Below, piece after piece: positions 54,166 to 62,886 of a stretch of DNA of 64,000 nt; the first letter of the stretch is position 1; every line of letters begins with the position of its first letter. The notes beneath the pieces were generated by a model. It saw only the letters and a program-made list of their open reading frames with translations, made no database searches and was not told the origin of the DNA. The position numbers and the translations under genes were made by a program. The stretch is from Stieleria neptunia (lineage in GTDB: Bacteria; Planctomycetota; Planctomycetia; Pirellulales; Pirellulaceae), in assembly GCF_007754155.1 (NCBI RefSeq), contig NZ_CP037423.1, positions 6,566,838 through 6,630,837 of the forward strand, written 5' to 3'.

Positions 54166-54825
54166 ATGCGTTCCTTCGTCTGTTCCGTTGCCGTTGCCGT
54201 CGTCTGCCTGGCCGGCCCCCACGCCGCCCCCGCCGAATCACCCTCCTCGGAAGACGGATTCGTCAAAATTTTTGACGGGGAATCGCTGGAAGGTTGGAAG
54301 CTGGCAGAGGAAAACACCGATGCCTGGCAGGTCGAAGAGGGAAAGCTGGTTTGTCGTGGCGAGCGTTGCCACGCGTTCTACGTCGGGCCGCTGGCGCCGA
54401 TGAAAGATTTTCATTTCAAGGCCGAAGTCATGACGACGCCGGGCAGCAACGCCGGCATCTATTTCCACACCAAGTACCAACCGAGCGGCTGGCCGAAGCA
54501 TGGCTATGAATGCCAGGTCAACGTGTCGCACAAAGACCCCAAAAAGACGAGTAGCTTATACGCGGTCGAAAACGTCTCGGCCGATGATCTGGCCGCCAAC
54601 GGGATCCAAGACAACCAGTGGTACACCCAAGAAATCATCGTGACCGGTCGCCGGATCCAACTGATCGTCAACGGAAAAACGATGGTCGACTACACCGAAC
54701 CGGAAGACAAACAAGCGTTCGACAAGAATTTCGAACGCCGCTTGGGTGAAGGCACGATCGCGCTGCAAGCCCACGACCCCAAAAGCGTTTGCTATTTCCG
54801 CAATCTGCGGGTCAAACCGCTGTAG
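54166..54825 (+). CDS. Secreted DUF1080 (3-keto-disaccharide hydrolase-like) protein
   Basis: DUF1080 domains have a concanavalin-like fold. Characterised members cleave 3-keto-glycosides, and planctomycete genomes hold many copies. The 219-residue protein has a signal peptide (about 1-26, APAES) and then the single domain: GFVKIFDGESLEGWKL (35-50), AWQVEEGKLVCRG, FHFKAEVMTTPGSNAGIYFHT, GYECQVNV, NQWYTQEIIVTGRRIQLIVNG and a last strand YFRNLRVKPL. No catalytic residue can be assigned from sequence alone. The ATG at 54166 begins the signal peptide; a TTG two codons earlier is less likely. Confidence 0.85.
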   Translation: MRSFVCSVAVAVVCLAGPHAAPAESPSSEDGFVKIFDGESLEGWKLAEENTDAWQVEEGKLVCRGERCHAFYVGPLAPMKDFHFKAEVMTTPGSNAGIYFHTKYQPSGWPKHGYECQVNVSHKDPKKTSSLYAVENVSADDLAANGIQDNQWYTQEIIVTGRRIQLIVNGKTMVDYTEPEDKQAFDKNFERRLGEGTIALQAHDPKSVCYFRNLRVKPL

Positions 54826-54896
54826 CCGTTCGCTGCCGCATCAGTCGTCCGCCGATCGGTAGAACTCATGCGTCACGCTTCCACAGGGTGTGATTT

Positions 54897-55100
54897 GTTA
54901 GCGGCAGGGCGCGAGCCCTCCGGTCTTTCACGGCGTTTTGAAACGCGCCCGGACGGCTCGCAGGCTGTCGATTGAGTCGGGATCTGCTGAGTCAATGGTG
55001 AGCCGCTGGCCGTAAGGCCTCGGGCAGCGTCGCAGTGCCCGGCCGCTTACGCGGCGCGCGGCTCACAAAATCGACAGCCCGCTCGCGCCGTTCCGCTAAC
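54897..55100 (+). repeat. 204-bp hairpin repeat, copy E (full length)
   Basis: This is 204 bases from GTTAGCGGCAGGGCGCGAG to CTCGCGCCGTTCCGCTAAC, the forward form of the family. It contains GGGATCTGCTGAGTCAATGG, TGGCCGTAAGGCCTCGGG and GGCCGCTTACG. It separates the convergent DUF1080 and rsmD genes. Confidence 0.92.
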
Positions 55101-55151
55101 ACCTGCAGCCATCCGTGACGCGCCACCTGACCGACAGGTCTGCGTCCTGCG

Positions 55152-55850
55152 TCACATCCGCATGCCACAAATCATCGGCGGTTCGAGCAGCGATAGACGG
55201 GTGCCGCCGTACAAGCGGTGATCCCACTGCCCGGGCGGCAGTTTGGATTCGTCGTAATGCTTGTCCGTTTCGGCGACGATCAGACTGCCCGGCGGGGAGT
55301 GGTTCGTTGCCAAACGGATCAGCCCCTGCAGCGACTCGGCGGCGGTTTCCCACATCGCGTAGGGTGGGCACAGGTAAACAATCCGCGGGGTATCGTCCAG
55401 CGGGGCATCTGGACTGGCCGGCCCCAACAGACTGCTGCCCAAACGGAACGCGTCGCCGTAGAGAATGTTGATCTTGTTCGCCACACCCAACGTCTCGGCG
55501 GTCGATTCTAGAAAAGCGTGGGCCCGCCGGTTCTTTTCGATCGCGATGGCCGACGACGCGCCGCGGCTGAGCGATTCAAAGGCGACCGCTCCGGTGCCGG
55601 CGAACAAATCGAACGTTTTCGTCCCCTTGATGCGGGGTCCGATGATGTTGAACAAACTTTCGCGCACGCTGTCCTTCATCGGCCGCGTGAATTCCGCACC
55701 GTGGTAAACCACCGTCCGGCCACGCATCGACCCGCCGATAATCCGCAACTTTTGCGGACGCCGTTTTTGCGGTTTCTTCGGTGTGGACGGTGGATCTTTC
55801 GATTCGAGAGATCCGGTTCGCGGTCGACGCGGCTTGCGGGAGCGGTTCAT
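55152..55850 (-). CDS. rsmD: 16S rRNA (guanine-966-N2)-methyltransferase-type protein
   Basis: RsmD methylates G966 of 16S rRNA. The 232-residue protein has a basic N-terminal extension (about 1-33), then KLRIIGGSMRGRTV, the conserved RPMKDSVRESLFNII and the SAM motif FDLFAGTGAVAFESLSRGA. Motif IV should read DPPY or NPPY, but here it is CPPY (in IVYLCPPYAMW). The first residue of that motif normally contacts the target amino group, so the change is notable. Whether it is active cannot be said. The C-terminal LYGGTRLSLLEP is normal. The ATG at 55850 opens a basic tail; shorter starts are possible. It is divergent from the cyclophilin-like gene. Confidence 0.82.
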   Translation of the reverse strand: MNRSRKPRRPRTGSLESKDPPSTPKKPQKRRPQKLRIIGGSMRGRTVVYHGAEFTRPMKDSVRESLFNIIGPRIKGTKTFDLFAGTGAVAFESLSRGASSAIAIEKNRRAHAFLESTAETLGVANKINILYGDAFRLGSSLLGPASPDAPLDDTPRIVYLCPPYAMWETAAESLQGLIRLATNHSPPGSLIVAETDKHYDESKLPPGQWDHRLYGGTRLSLLEPPMICGMRM

Positions 55851-56005
55851 CTGGGGAAGTATACGCGGACAGCAATTTTTCGCGATCCCCGCTGGCGCCG
55901 ACTCGGCCCGGCCGGACGAGTCGGCGGCCGCTCAAAAACCGAAACGCGGCTCGCTGCGTAGTGCTGCTGAACTCCTTCGTTCCCACCGCAGGTTTCTAGA
56001 ACTCC

Positions 56006-57376
56006 ATGATTGTCCGCAGCCCACTCAAAACACTCGTCCCCGTTTTCCTCGTCGCGGCGTTGTCGCTCGGTCCGGGCCAGGATTCACGCGGGCAAGAACA
56101 GGATGCCGATGCGCCGGCGCAAGCAGGCCCACCGGCTGAAATGCCGGCTGCGACAACGTCCGACTCGGCGACGGTGGACCACAGCGGACACGACCATGCC
56201 GCCCACGCGGCGGACCTCCAGGCCGCCGATTCCACGACCGACTCGCCCGACATGGCGGCCGAAACGGAGGCGATCATCAAGGAATTCAAAGAGAAAGCTC
56301 CGCCGGAGTTTTACGAACAAGGGATGGCGGCCACGGACGAATTTAATGACGTCTCGCAGCAGTTCAAAGACAAGGTGTTGCAGATGCGGCGCCAGTACAT
56401 CTTGTTCGTCAACGGATTCAACGACGATCGCCAAGCCTACCTGACGCTGCGCAACGAAAGTCGCACGCTGATGAACCAGGCCTATCGCAAAGCACTCGAC
56501 CTGATCGACTTCTTCCCACACCCGGTGGCCATGCGATACGTCGTGACGGTCCTGGAACAGCGGTTCAAACACGACGTGTACGACCTCGAAACGGTCGAAG
56601 GTGCGGCGAAACTGCTCGATTACGGGATCCGACTCCGCTACGTCGCGCTGACCGCTGCACGTGCCGCGATGTGCTCCGGCGATTTCCCACTCGCCGAAAG
56701 CCTCTACAAGAACCTTCAGGAAGATGAACTCGAAGACAAGGACAGGGCCTTGATGGTTCAATTTGAGGCCATCAAAAAACAGCACGAGACCGAGCGAGAA
56801 CTGTTGAGCAACGATCCCGATGACCTGCCCCAAGTCCGCTTCAAAACGACGCGTGGCGAAATCGTTGCCGACCTGTTCATTCACGAAGCCCCCTCAACGG
56901 TCGCACACTTCATCGAATTGGTCGAATCGGGCTTCTATGACGGATTGGATTTCTTTCAAGTCGTCGACGGACTGCTGGCGTTGACCGGCGACCCGCTCGG
57001 CGACGGCAGCTCACGACCGGATCATTTCATCGCCGATGAACATGGTCGCGACGTCGTTCGGATGCCCCTGGCCGGCTCCCTGGTGATGGCGAAATTGCCG
57101 GGCCCCAACAAAGATTTTATTCCCAACACGGCGGGCACCCAATTCGCGATGCTGTTCTTGCCCTTGCCGTCGGTCAGCGACCAGCAAACGGTGTTCGGCA
57201 GAATCACCAAGGGGATGGACGTCTTGGGTGCCTTGCGGAGAGTGGACCCGCACAAAGAAAAAAAGAAAGGCGCCGTGATCATGCCGCCCGACCGAATCAT
57301 CGAGGCCGAAATTCTGAATCGCCCCGACACGCTGCCTGAAGTCATCTACGCCGATCCCTTTGCGCCCCAGCCCTGA
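56006..57376 (+). CDS. Secreted cyclophilin-fold protein with long N-terminal region
   Basis: The 456-residue protein has a signal peptide (about 1-30), a His/Ala/Asp-rich linker (DHSGHDHAAHAAD), a helical region (about 90-270, tetratricopeptide-like in places) and a C-terminal cyclophilin fold (about 275-445) starting VRFKTTRGEIVADLF. In active cyclophilins a Phe-His-Arg segment and a Gln stand in the active site; here the matching segment reads YDGLDFFQVVDGLLALTGD, so the Arg and the Gln are missing. It may be a fold without prolyl isomerase activity, used for binding. ATG 56006 begins the signal peptide. It stands between rsmD (divergent) and the asparagine-synthetase-like gene. Confidence 0.8.
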   Translation: MIVRSPLKTLVPVFLVAALSLGPGQDSRGQEQDADAPAQAGPPAEMPAATTSDSATVDHSGHDHAAHAADLQAADSTTDSPDMAAETEAIIKEFKEKAPPEFYEQGMAATDEFNDVSQQFKDKVLQMRRQYILFVNGFNDDRQAYLTLRNESRTLMNQAYRKALDLIDFFPHPVAMRYVVTVLEQRFKHDVYDLETVEGAAKLLDYGIRLRYVALTAARAAMCSGDFPLAESLYKNLQEDELEDKDRALMVQFEAIKKQHETERELLSNDPDDLPQVRFKTTRGEIVADLFIHEAPSTVAHFIELVESGFYDGLDFFQVVDGLLALTGDPLGDGSSRPDHFIADEHGRDVVRMPLAGSLVMAKLPGPNKDFIPNTAGTQFAMLFLPLPSVSDQQTVFGRITKGMDVLGALRRVDPHKEKKKGAVIMPPDRIIEAEILNRPDTLPEVIYADPFAPQP

Positions 57377-57407
57377 TCGAAGCGCGGCCAATGCCATCCC
57401 AGCGGGA

Positions 57408-57540
57408 CGCGTGACGGGCTGTTGATTGATTCGGGATCTGCGGAGTCAATGGTGAGCCGCTGGCCGTATGGCCTCGGGCGGGCGCCGAAATGCCGGGCCG
57501 CTTACGCGTCGCGGCTCACTCAATCGACAGCCCGTTTAGC
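57408..57540 (+). repeat. 204-bp hairpin repeat, copy F (degenerate, partial)
   Basis: Recognisable segments are GGGATCTGCGGAGTCAATGG, TGAGCCGCTGGCCGTATGG and CTTACGCGTCGCGGCTCAC. The left third has been lost and the ends no longer match. It lies between two co-oriented genes. Confidence 0.85.
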
Positions 57541-57653
57541 GACCGGCGCATGCCGATCCCCCCAGCCGCCACCGGCTGACGCCTCTCATCGGGATCATTA
57601 AGCTATACCGCAGCGCTCCCCCACCCGCTTCCACGTTCGATCCCGTAACCGCG

Positions 57654-59048
57654 ATGTCTCAGCAAACCGACCCGATGTCACGCGCCGCATTTGATGGACA
57701 AGCCCCGGCGCTGATCGACCGGGTCGTCAACCTGATGGATCCGGACGGAGACGTGATTCTGAACATGCCACGCGAGCAAGCGTGCGCCGCCGTCGCCAGT
57801 GGCGATGCCGAAGCGGTTCGTCGCATCCGCGGCCAGTTCGCGATCTGCCAGCAAGAGGGGAAAACGATCCGGATGGCACGGTCGATCGGACGACCGATGC
57901 GATACTTTTTGGCCAAACGAGCCGAAGGGCCGGCGTTGGTCATTGCCGAGCGGATGAGTCAGATTCTGGATCAGTTGAACATCGAAGGTCTAGCCGATCA
58001 ATTCCATCCCTCCTACACGCGGATGGTGCCGGCGCATTATCTGCTCGAACTGCAACTGGTCGGTTGCCCTGATCCGAATCCACAACTGACGCGTTATTTT
58101 GCCCCCGAACGCAATCGATTGCCGGCCGACATCGACGCCATCGGCGCCGCGTACATCGAACGCCTGGCCGAAGTCATCGATCAGTATCTGATCACGATCC
58201 CGGATCAGGAACCGATCGGAGTGATGTTCAGCGGCGGGATCGACAGCGGTTCGATTCTCGTGCTGGTCGACTACTTACTCCGCCGACGCGGCCATTCGCC
58301 GTCACGCCTGAAAGCGTTCGCGTTGTCCCTGGAAGGCCGCTCGCAAGACGTCGAACAAGCGCGCGAATTCCTCAAGGCGATCGACCTGGAAATGTTACTC
58401 GAACCGATCGAGGTCCCGCTGGCGGACGTCCGCTGGCAGGACGCCGTCGCAGCGATCGAAGACTACAAACCGCTGGACGTCCAGTCGGCGACGATGGGCT
58501 ACGCACTGCTCCGCGAGATTCGTCGACGCTATCCGGATTGGAACTACTTGATCGATGGTGACGGCGGCGATGAAAACTTGAAAGACTATCCGATCGAAGA
58601 CAACCCGGAACTGACGATCCGCAGCGTGCTGGGCAATCGGATGCTGTATCAGGAAGGCTGGGGTGTCGACGCGGTCAAACATTCGCTGGTCTACAGCGGC
58701 GGGCAAAGTCGCGGGCACAGTCGCACCAGCGCGCCGGCCGCCGCATTCGGTTTCAAAGGATTCAGCCCCTACGCGGTCCCCGACGTGATCGAAATCGCCG
58801 AGGCGGTCCCGTTCGTTGCGCTAACGGATTGGGACCATCAAAAACTCTACGCGCTCAAGGGAGACATCGTCGCCGCCGGCATTCGGCAGGTGACCGGCGT
58901 CGAGATGCCGGTGTTTCAAAAACGCCGCTTCCAACACGGCGCCGCCGATCCGCAAACGTTCGAGCGGCTGTTCCCCAAAAACGAACAAACCTACCGCGAT
59001 GAATTCGCCCGAATGATCCGAACCAAGACCCCGACCGAGTCCCATTAA
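57654..59048 (+). CDS. Asparagine synthetase-like amidotransferase lacking an N-terminal Cys
   Basis: Asparagine synthetases use an N-terminal glutaminase with Cys at position 2. The 464-residue protein starts MSQQTDPMSRAAF, so it has no Cys2; a remnant of that domain appears to be about residues 25-130 (PREQACAAVASGDAEAVRRI, then FAICQQEGKTIR). The C-terminal ATP-pyrophosphatase domain has the PP-loop VMFSGGIDSGSI (about 188-199), a second ATP segment LIDGDGGDENLKDYP, and YALLREIRRRYPDW. It may use free ammonia, or form an amide on another substrate as in the beta-lactam synthetase branch. ATG 57654 fits the length. It is convergent with cca. Confidence 0.75.
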   Translation: MSQQTDPMSRAAFDGQAPALIDRVVNLMDPDGDVILNMPREQACAAVASGDAEAVRRIRGQFAICQQEGKTIRMARSIGRPMRYFLAKRAEGPALVIAERMSQILDQLNIEGLADQFHPSYTRMVPAHYLLELQLVGCPDPNPQLTRYFAPERNRLPADIDAIGAAYIERLAEVIDQYLITIPDQEPIGVMFSGGIDSGSILVLVDYLLRRRGHSPSRLKAFALSLEGRSQDVEQAREFLKAIDLEMLLEPIEVPLADVRWQDAVAAIEDYKPLDVQSATMGYALLREIRRRYPDWNYLIDGDGGDENLKDYPIEDNPELTIRSVLGNRMLYQEGWGVDAVKHSLVYSGGQSRGHSRTSAPAAAFGFKGFSPYAVPDVIEIAEAVPFVALTDWDHQKLYALKGDIVAAGIRQVTGVEMPVFQKRRFQHGAADPQTFERLFPKNEQTYRDEFARMIRTKTPTESH

Positions 59049-59084
59049 CCGAGACCCCAATCACCCCAAACCCCCTCGTCAACC

Positions 59085-59108
59085 AAAAAGGTGTCGGACA
59101 CCTTTTTT
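59085..59108. terminator. Bidirectional palindromic terminator between convergent genes
   Basis: The palindrome AAAAAGGTGTC-G-GACACCTTTTTT is perfect and has A- and T-runs on its two sides. It overlaps the last two bases of the cca stop codon, so it can end transcripts from both the asparagine-synthetase-like gene and cca. Confidence 0.85.
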
Positions 59109-60444
59109 ACTCGATCATCGCCAGTGCTTCGTCGCCGGTCGTGATCTGGCCATCGAGTTGGGCGTCCCGGGCGGCTTGCAACCAGCCGCGAAAATGGGGG
59201 CCGGGCGGATGGCCGGCGGCGCGGAGCATGTCGCCGGTTAACAACGGCTGGGGGTTGAGTTGGTCTTCGGGCCAGGCGAGTGCCTTGCGACACAGGTCGA
59301 CTCCGGCTTGTGGCAATTCCTTGGCGCAGGTGATCGCCGCGGCGACGTGAAAAACACAATCGACGTCCCGATCCACCAGCGTCGGTTGCACGACCGACCA
59401 CTTCTGCTGATGGGCGTCGGCGATGATCGGCCAGCGTTTCGCCGCTGCGGTGATCCGGCGTGTTTCTTCGCGGGAAAGCCGCCACGGGTGCGAAATCCGT
59501 TTGACGAGCGTTCCGATCGGCGCGGCCGTGGGGTTTTCAGCGATCACGTACAAGATCAACGCCATCGTGGATTCGAAATCCAACGACTGGCGATGTCCCA
59601 GGTAATTGACCAACGACGACTGCTCGGCCAATCGCAGTTCGGGCAGGATCAGCCGGTCCAGCCCGCACTCGATCAACAGTTCCAAACCGCGCGGCGCATG
59701 GATCGAAACCACCATTCGCCGCATCTCCGCACCGATCCGTTCGGCGCTGACCACCGCCAGCTCACCGGCCCGGTGGACGATCTCCGCTTTCGTCGCCGCA
59801 TCGAGTTCGAAACCGAGTGTGGTCGCGAATCGAACCGCCCGCAGCATCCGCAATTTATCTTCTTCGAAGCGTTGGTCGGCGGCACCGATCGTTCGCAACC
59901 GCCGCGCCGCCAGATCGACTTGGCCGCCGACGTAGTCGATCACTTTTTCTTCGGCGGGATCGAAGAACAGCCCGTTGATCGTAAAATCGCGGCGCAAGGC
60001 GTCGTGCTTGGCGTCACCGTAATGGACCTTGTCGGGACGCCGGCCGTCGCTGTACTCGCCGTCGCTGCGAAACGTCGCGACTTCGGTCGGGTGCACGTGT
60101 TCACGGTTGGGCGGCGAGTCTTGGGGGCGTTTTTCTGGCAACACCCCGATCACGCCGAACGACGCACCGAAAGCGAGCGTCTTGCGTTTTCCAAAGATTT
60201 CGCGGACGCGGTCGGGTGTTGCGTCGGTGGCGACGTCGAAGTCCTTGGGTTCACGCCCCAGCAGCGCGTCGCGGACACATCCGCCGGCAAAATATGCGAC
60301 GTGGCCGCGCTCATGCAACCGCGCACAGATCCGAGTCGCCTCGGCAAACGACGCACGCGTTTCCAGAGAGTGATCGCTGTTGGAATCAAACAGGGGACCG
60401 ATTTTCGTCAATGCTTTGCCGTGGAAGGGGGATGTTTCTCTCAA
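59107..60444 (-). CDS. cca: CCA tRNA nucleotidyltransferase / poly(A) polymerase family
   Basis: This enzyme adds or repairs the 3' CCA of tRNA. The 445-residue protein has the class II nucleotidyltransferase head: AYFAGGCVRDALLGREPKDF with the catalytic DFDVATD, then RRDFTINGLFFDP, and a tail with RFEEDKLRMLRAVRFA and ERIGAEMRRM. The C-terminal helical region is longer than in minimal CCA enzymes and could differ in function. PcnB-like poly(A) polymerases share this layout. The start is uncertain: the frame begins at TTG 60444, and a TTG at 60411 or later would remove only unconserved residues. It is divergent from the Nudix gene, with only 51 bases between. Confidence 0.88.
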   Translation of the reverse strand: MRETSPFHGKALTKIGPLFDSNSDHSLETRASFAEATRICARLHERGHVAYFAGGCVRDALLGREPKDFDVATDATPDRVREIFGKRKTLAFGASFGVIGVLPEKRPQDSPPNREHVHPTEVATFRSDGEYSDGRRPDKVHYGDAKHDALRRDFTINGLFFDPAEEKVIDYVGGQVDLAARRLRTIGAADQRFEEDKLRMLRAVRFATTLGFELDAATKAEIVHRAGELAVVSAERIGAEMRRMVVSIHAPRGLELLIECGLDRLILPELRLAEQSSLVNYLGHRQSLDFESTMALILYVIAENPTAAPIGTLVKRISHPWRLSREETRRITAAAKRWPIIADAHQQKWSVVQPTLVDRDVDCVFHVAAAITCAKELPQAGVDLCRKALAWPEDQLNPQPLLTGDMLRAAGHPPGPHFRGWLQAARDAQLDGQITTGDEALAMIE

Positions 60445-60495
60445 TGGGGCGGATCACGATTGTCGATTTCTCCGCGTTCGGTTACAAGCTGGGCT

Positions 60496-60939
60496 ATGAA
60501 CTCTCCTCCGATCAAGCCGAGAACGCGCCGCAAACGAGGCGTCGTCGCCGTCGTCTTTCGTGACGCCAAACTGCTGATCATCCGTCGCGCGTTGACCGTG
60601 ACCGCCCCCGGCAAGCTGTGTTTGCCCGGCGGAGGGATCGAACAAGGAGAAACCGAAGCCGAGGCCCTGGTTCGCGAAATGCAGGAAGAACTGGCCATTG
60701 ACGTCACTCCGGCCGGTCTATGCTACCGCAGCGTGACCTCGTGGGGCACCAACCTGGCCTGGTGGCACGCGCATTTAGAGGACGATCACCATCCGATCGC
60801 CAACCCGGACGAGGTTGCCGATGTGTTTTGGATGAGCCGTCAAGACGTCCGAAATGCCGACGACGTGCTGCCCAGTCTGCCGCCGTTCCTGACGGCCTGG
60901 GAACAGGGCGAAATCGATCTGAATTGCGAGTGGCGCTAG
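60496..60939 (+). CDS. Nudix hydrolase
   Basis: Nudix enzymes cleave nucleoside diphosphates linked to another group. The 147-residue protein shows the Nudix box in full: GGGIEQGETEAEALVREMQE followed at once by EL. The strands before it (VVAVVFRDAKLLIIRRAL) are typical of the fold, and a WWHAHLEDDHHPIANPDEV segment after it may set specificity. A basic N-terminus (KPRTRRKRG) precedes the fold. The ATG at 60496 is preferred. The substrate is not predictable by eye; cleaning of oxidised nucleotides or an ADP-ribose-like substrate are both possible. It stands alone, between cca and repeat copy G. Confidence 0.85.
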   Translation: MNSPPIKPRTRRKRGVVAVVFRDAKLLIIRRALTVTAPGKLCLPGGGIEQGETEAEALVREMQEELAIDVTPAGLCYRSVTSWGTNLAWWHAHLEDDHHPIANPDEVADVFWMSRQDVRNADDVLPSLPPFLTAWEQGEIDLNCEWR

Positions 60940-60981
60940 CGGGCAATGCGACCCACGTTGACACCAAACGGGGTGTCTTTT

Positions 60982-61184
60982 GTTAGCGGCAGGGCGCGAG
61001 CCCTCCGGTCGTTCAAGGTGTTTTTGAACCGCAACCGGACGGCTCGCGGGCTGTCGATTTGGTCGGGATCTGCTGTTTCAATGGTGAGCCGCTGGCCGTA
61101 AGGCCTCGGGCAGCGTCGCAGTGCCCGGCCGCTTACGCGTCGCGGCTCACAAAAACGACAGCCCGCTCGCGCCGTTCCGCTAAC
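60982..61184 (+). repeat. 204-bp hairpin repeat, copy G (full length)
   Basis: This is 203 bases from GTTAGCGGCAGGGCGCGAG to GCGCCGTTCCGCTAAC, highly similar to copy E. It fills the gap between the convergent Nudix and ubiA genes. Confidence 0.92.
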
Positions 61185-61234
61185 GCCTTCTATGCCAAAT
61201 CAGCTGGCATTTCGCTAACGCCCCTCGGCCAACG

Positions 61235-62203
61235 CTACAACCACAAACAATCGATCGATCCGGCGACCAATAACAACACGCTGATCGCAACGTTGGCATG
61301 AAAAAACGCCTCATTGACACGGTTCAGATCGTTCGGACGCACCAGCGTGTGCTGTCGCACCACCAACGCGGCGATGCAAACCAGCGTGATCCAGTACAGC
61401 CAGCCGAATCCGACGTTCGGGGCCAACCCGGGCATCAGCGCCAGCAAGACCAACATCACCGCGTGTGATCCGGCCGCGATTCGAAACGCTCCGGCCACCC
61501 CGAATCGACTCGGCACACTGTGGAGCCCGGCGTCGGCATCAAACGCCTGATCCTGGCACGCGTAAATGATGTCGAACCCCGTCACCCACGCGGCCACCGC
61601 GGCGGCAAGCAACAACGGTGCGACCAGATCGCTCGGCCAGGCAAACACCACCGGTCCGCGTATCGCGACCCAGGCGCAGATCGGTGACAGACTGAGCGCC
61701 ACGCCCAGCCACAAATGCGCCGCGCTGGTGAACCGTTTGGCCAGCGAATACCCCAGCAAGAACAACAGCACCGGGACCGACGCCGCGAGCGGAATCCAAT
61801 TGGGCAAGAACAGCGCGGTCGAGGCGACAAACAACGCCCCGCAACCCACGGTGAACAACAGCACCGCCCTGCGCGAGAGTACGCCGGCGGGAAGGTGACG
61901 CCCTTTCGTGCGGGGGTTTTCCGCATCAATCTTGTGATCGACCAATCGGTTGAATGCCATTGCCGCGCTGCGGGCCGCGACCATGCAAAGCAAAACGCCC
62001 AGCAGATCGCGGAAACGCACGCTCACGGATCCCCCGCCCGGCAACGGCGTCGCGATCGCCATCACCGTCGCCAAGGCCGCAAACGGCAGTGCAAACAACG
62101 TATGACTGAATCGAATCAGCCCCAGCCAATCGGCTAATCTGCCGCCGCCGGCACCGCTGCCTCTGGGCCTCTCGCCGCCTGAACTCACACCACCTGATGT
62201 CAT
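61235..62203 (-). CDS. ubiA: UbiA-type prenyltransferase (menaquinone pathway)
   Basis: UbiA-type enzymes attach a polyprenyl chain to an aromatic ring. The 322-residue protein is multi-pass, with the two Asp-rich motifs NRLVDHKIDAENPRT (NxxxDxxxD, about 85-99) and DIIYACQDQAFDADAG (DxxxD-type, near 215-230). The Ser/Gly-rich N-terminus precedes the first helix. In bacteria with the futalosine route this paralogue (MqnP) prenylates the futalosine-derived ring; the presence of ubiX and ubiE in the same operon suits either that or the classic route. Its ATG overlaps the ubiX stop by four bases (ATGA). The convergent Nudix gene is separated by repeat copy G. Confidence 0.88.
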   Translation of the reverse strand: MTSGGVSSGGERPRGSGAGGGRLADWLGLIRFSHTLFALPFAALATVMAIATPLPGGGSVSVRFRDLLGVLLCMVAARSAAMAFNRLVDHKIDAENPRTKGRHLPAGVLSRRAVLLFTVGCGALFVASTALFLPNWIPLAASVPVLLFLLGYSLAKRFTSAAHLWLGVALSLSPICAWVAIRGPVVFAWPSDLVAPLLLAAAVAAWVTGFDIIYACQDQAFDADAGLHSVPSRFGVAGAFRIAAGSHAVMLVLLALMPGLAPNVGFGWLYWITLVCIAALVVRQHTLVRPNDLNRVNEAFFHANVAISVLLLVAGSIDCLWL

Positions 62204-62886
62204 GATCCGTCCTTCCACCGTTGGATCAATCGGTTGTCCAATGCCAGTTGATCCAAGATCCGGCTGACGACAAAATCCACCAACGAATCGAGCGAGTCGA
62301 CGTCGTGATACCACCCCGGCATCGCCGGCAAGATCACGCCTCCGGCCAACGCGATTTTGTGCATGTTCTCCAACTGCAACGCACTGACCGGTGTTTCCCG
62401 GGGCACGACGACCAATTTGCGATGCTCCTTCAAGTGGACTTCGGCGGCCCGCTGAATCAAGTTGCTCGCCGCCGCGCGAGCGATCCCACTGAGCGTGCTG
62501 CCGCTGCACGGACAGACGACCATCGCGCTGGTGCGGAACGAACCGCTGGCGATCGGGGTCATGTAGTCGTCGTGTTGGTGATAGTGAAACCGCTGGGCCA
62601 AGCTGCTCTCCCAATCCGTTTGCTGGACCAAACTGCGATGCCGATCGGTTGACCAGGGCGGGATGTAGGAAACCAGCTGGGGCAAATCCAAACCGCGCAG
62701 ATTGATCGCCAAGCCCGTTTCTTGCTTGATCACCGCCGCGCCGCTGGGGCTGATCGTCAAATGGACGTCGATCTCGGCTTGGGCCAGCGTTTGCAGCAAA
62801 CGGATCGCATACATCGCCCCGCTGGCACCGGTGATCCCGATCACCAGCGGATCGATCCGCGCGGCCGGAGTTTCCGCGGCACTCAT
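62200..62886 (-). CDS. ubiX: Flavin prenyltransferase UbiX
   Basis: UbiX makes prenylated FMN, the cofactor of UbiD-type decarboxylases. The 228-residue protein has [18 protein letters not shown] near its start, the FMN-binding [19 protein letters not shown], and the conserved [17 protein letters not shown] and [13 protein letters not shown]. These are the family's signature segments. The length is slightly above the usual 190 because of an insert around residues 80-110. It is the middle gene of ubiE-ubiX-ubiA; both its start (with ubiE) and its stop (with ubiA) overlap the neighbours by four bases. Confidence 0.93.
   Translation of the reverse strand: MSAAETPAARIDPLVIGITGASGAMYAIRLLQTLAQAEIDVHLTISPSGAAVIKQETGLAINLRGLDLPQLVSYIPPWSTDRHRSLVQQTDWESSLAQRFHYHQHDDYMTPIASGSFRTSAMVVCPCSGSTLSGIARAAASNLIQRAAEVHLKEHRKLVVVPRETPVSALQLENMHKIALAGGVILPAMPGWYHDVDSLDSLVDFVVSRILDQLALDNRLIQRWKDGS

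Noticed and set aside
59260..60495. A 559-codon frame on the plus strand across cca and the Nudix gene
   Set aside because: Only its last 147 codons, from the ATG at 60496, match a family. The upstream part is antisense to cca and has no domain.
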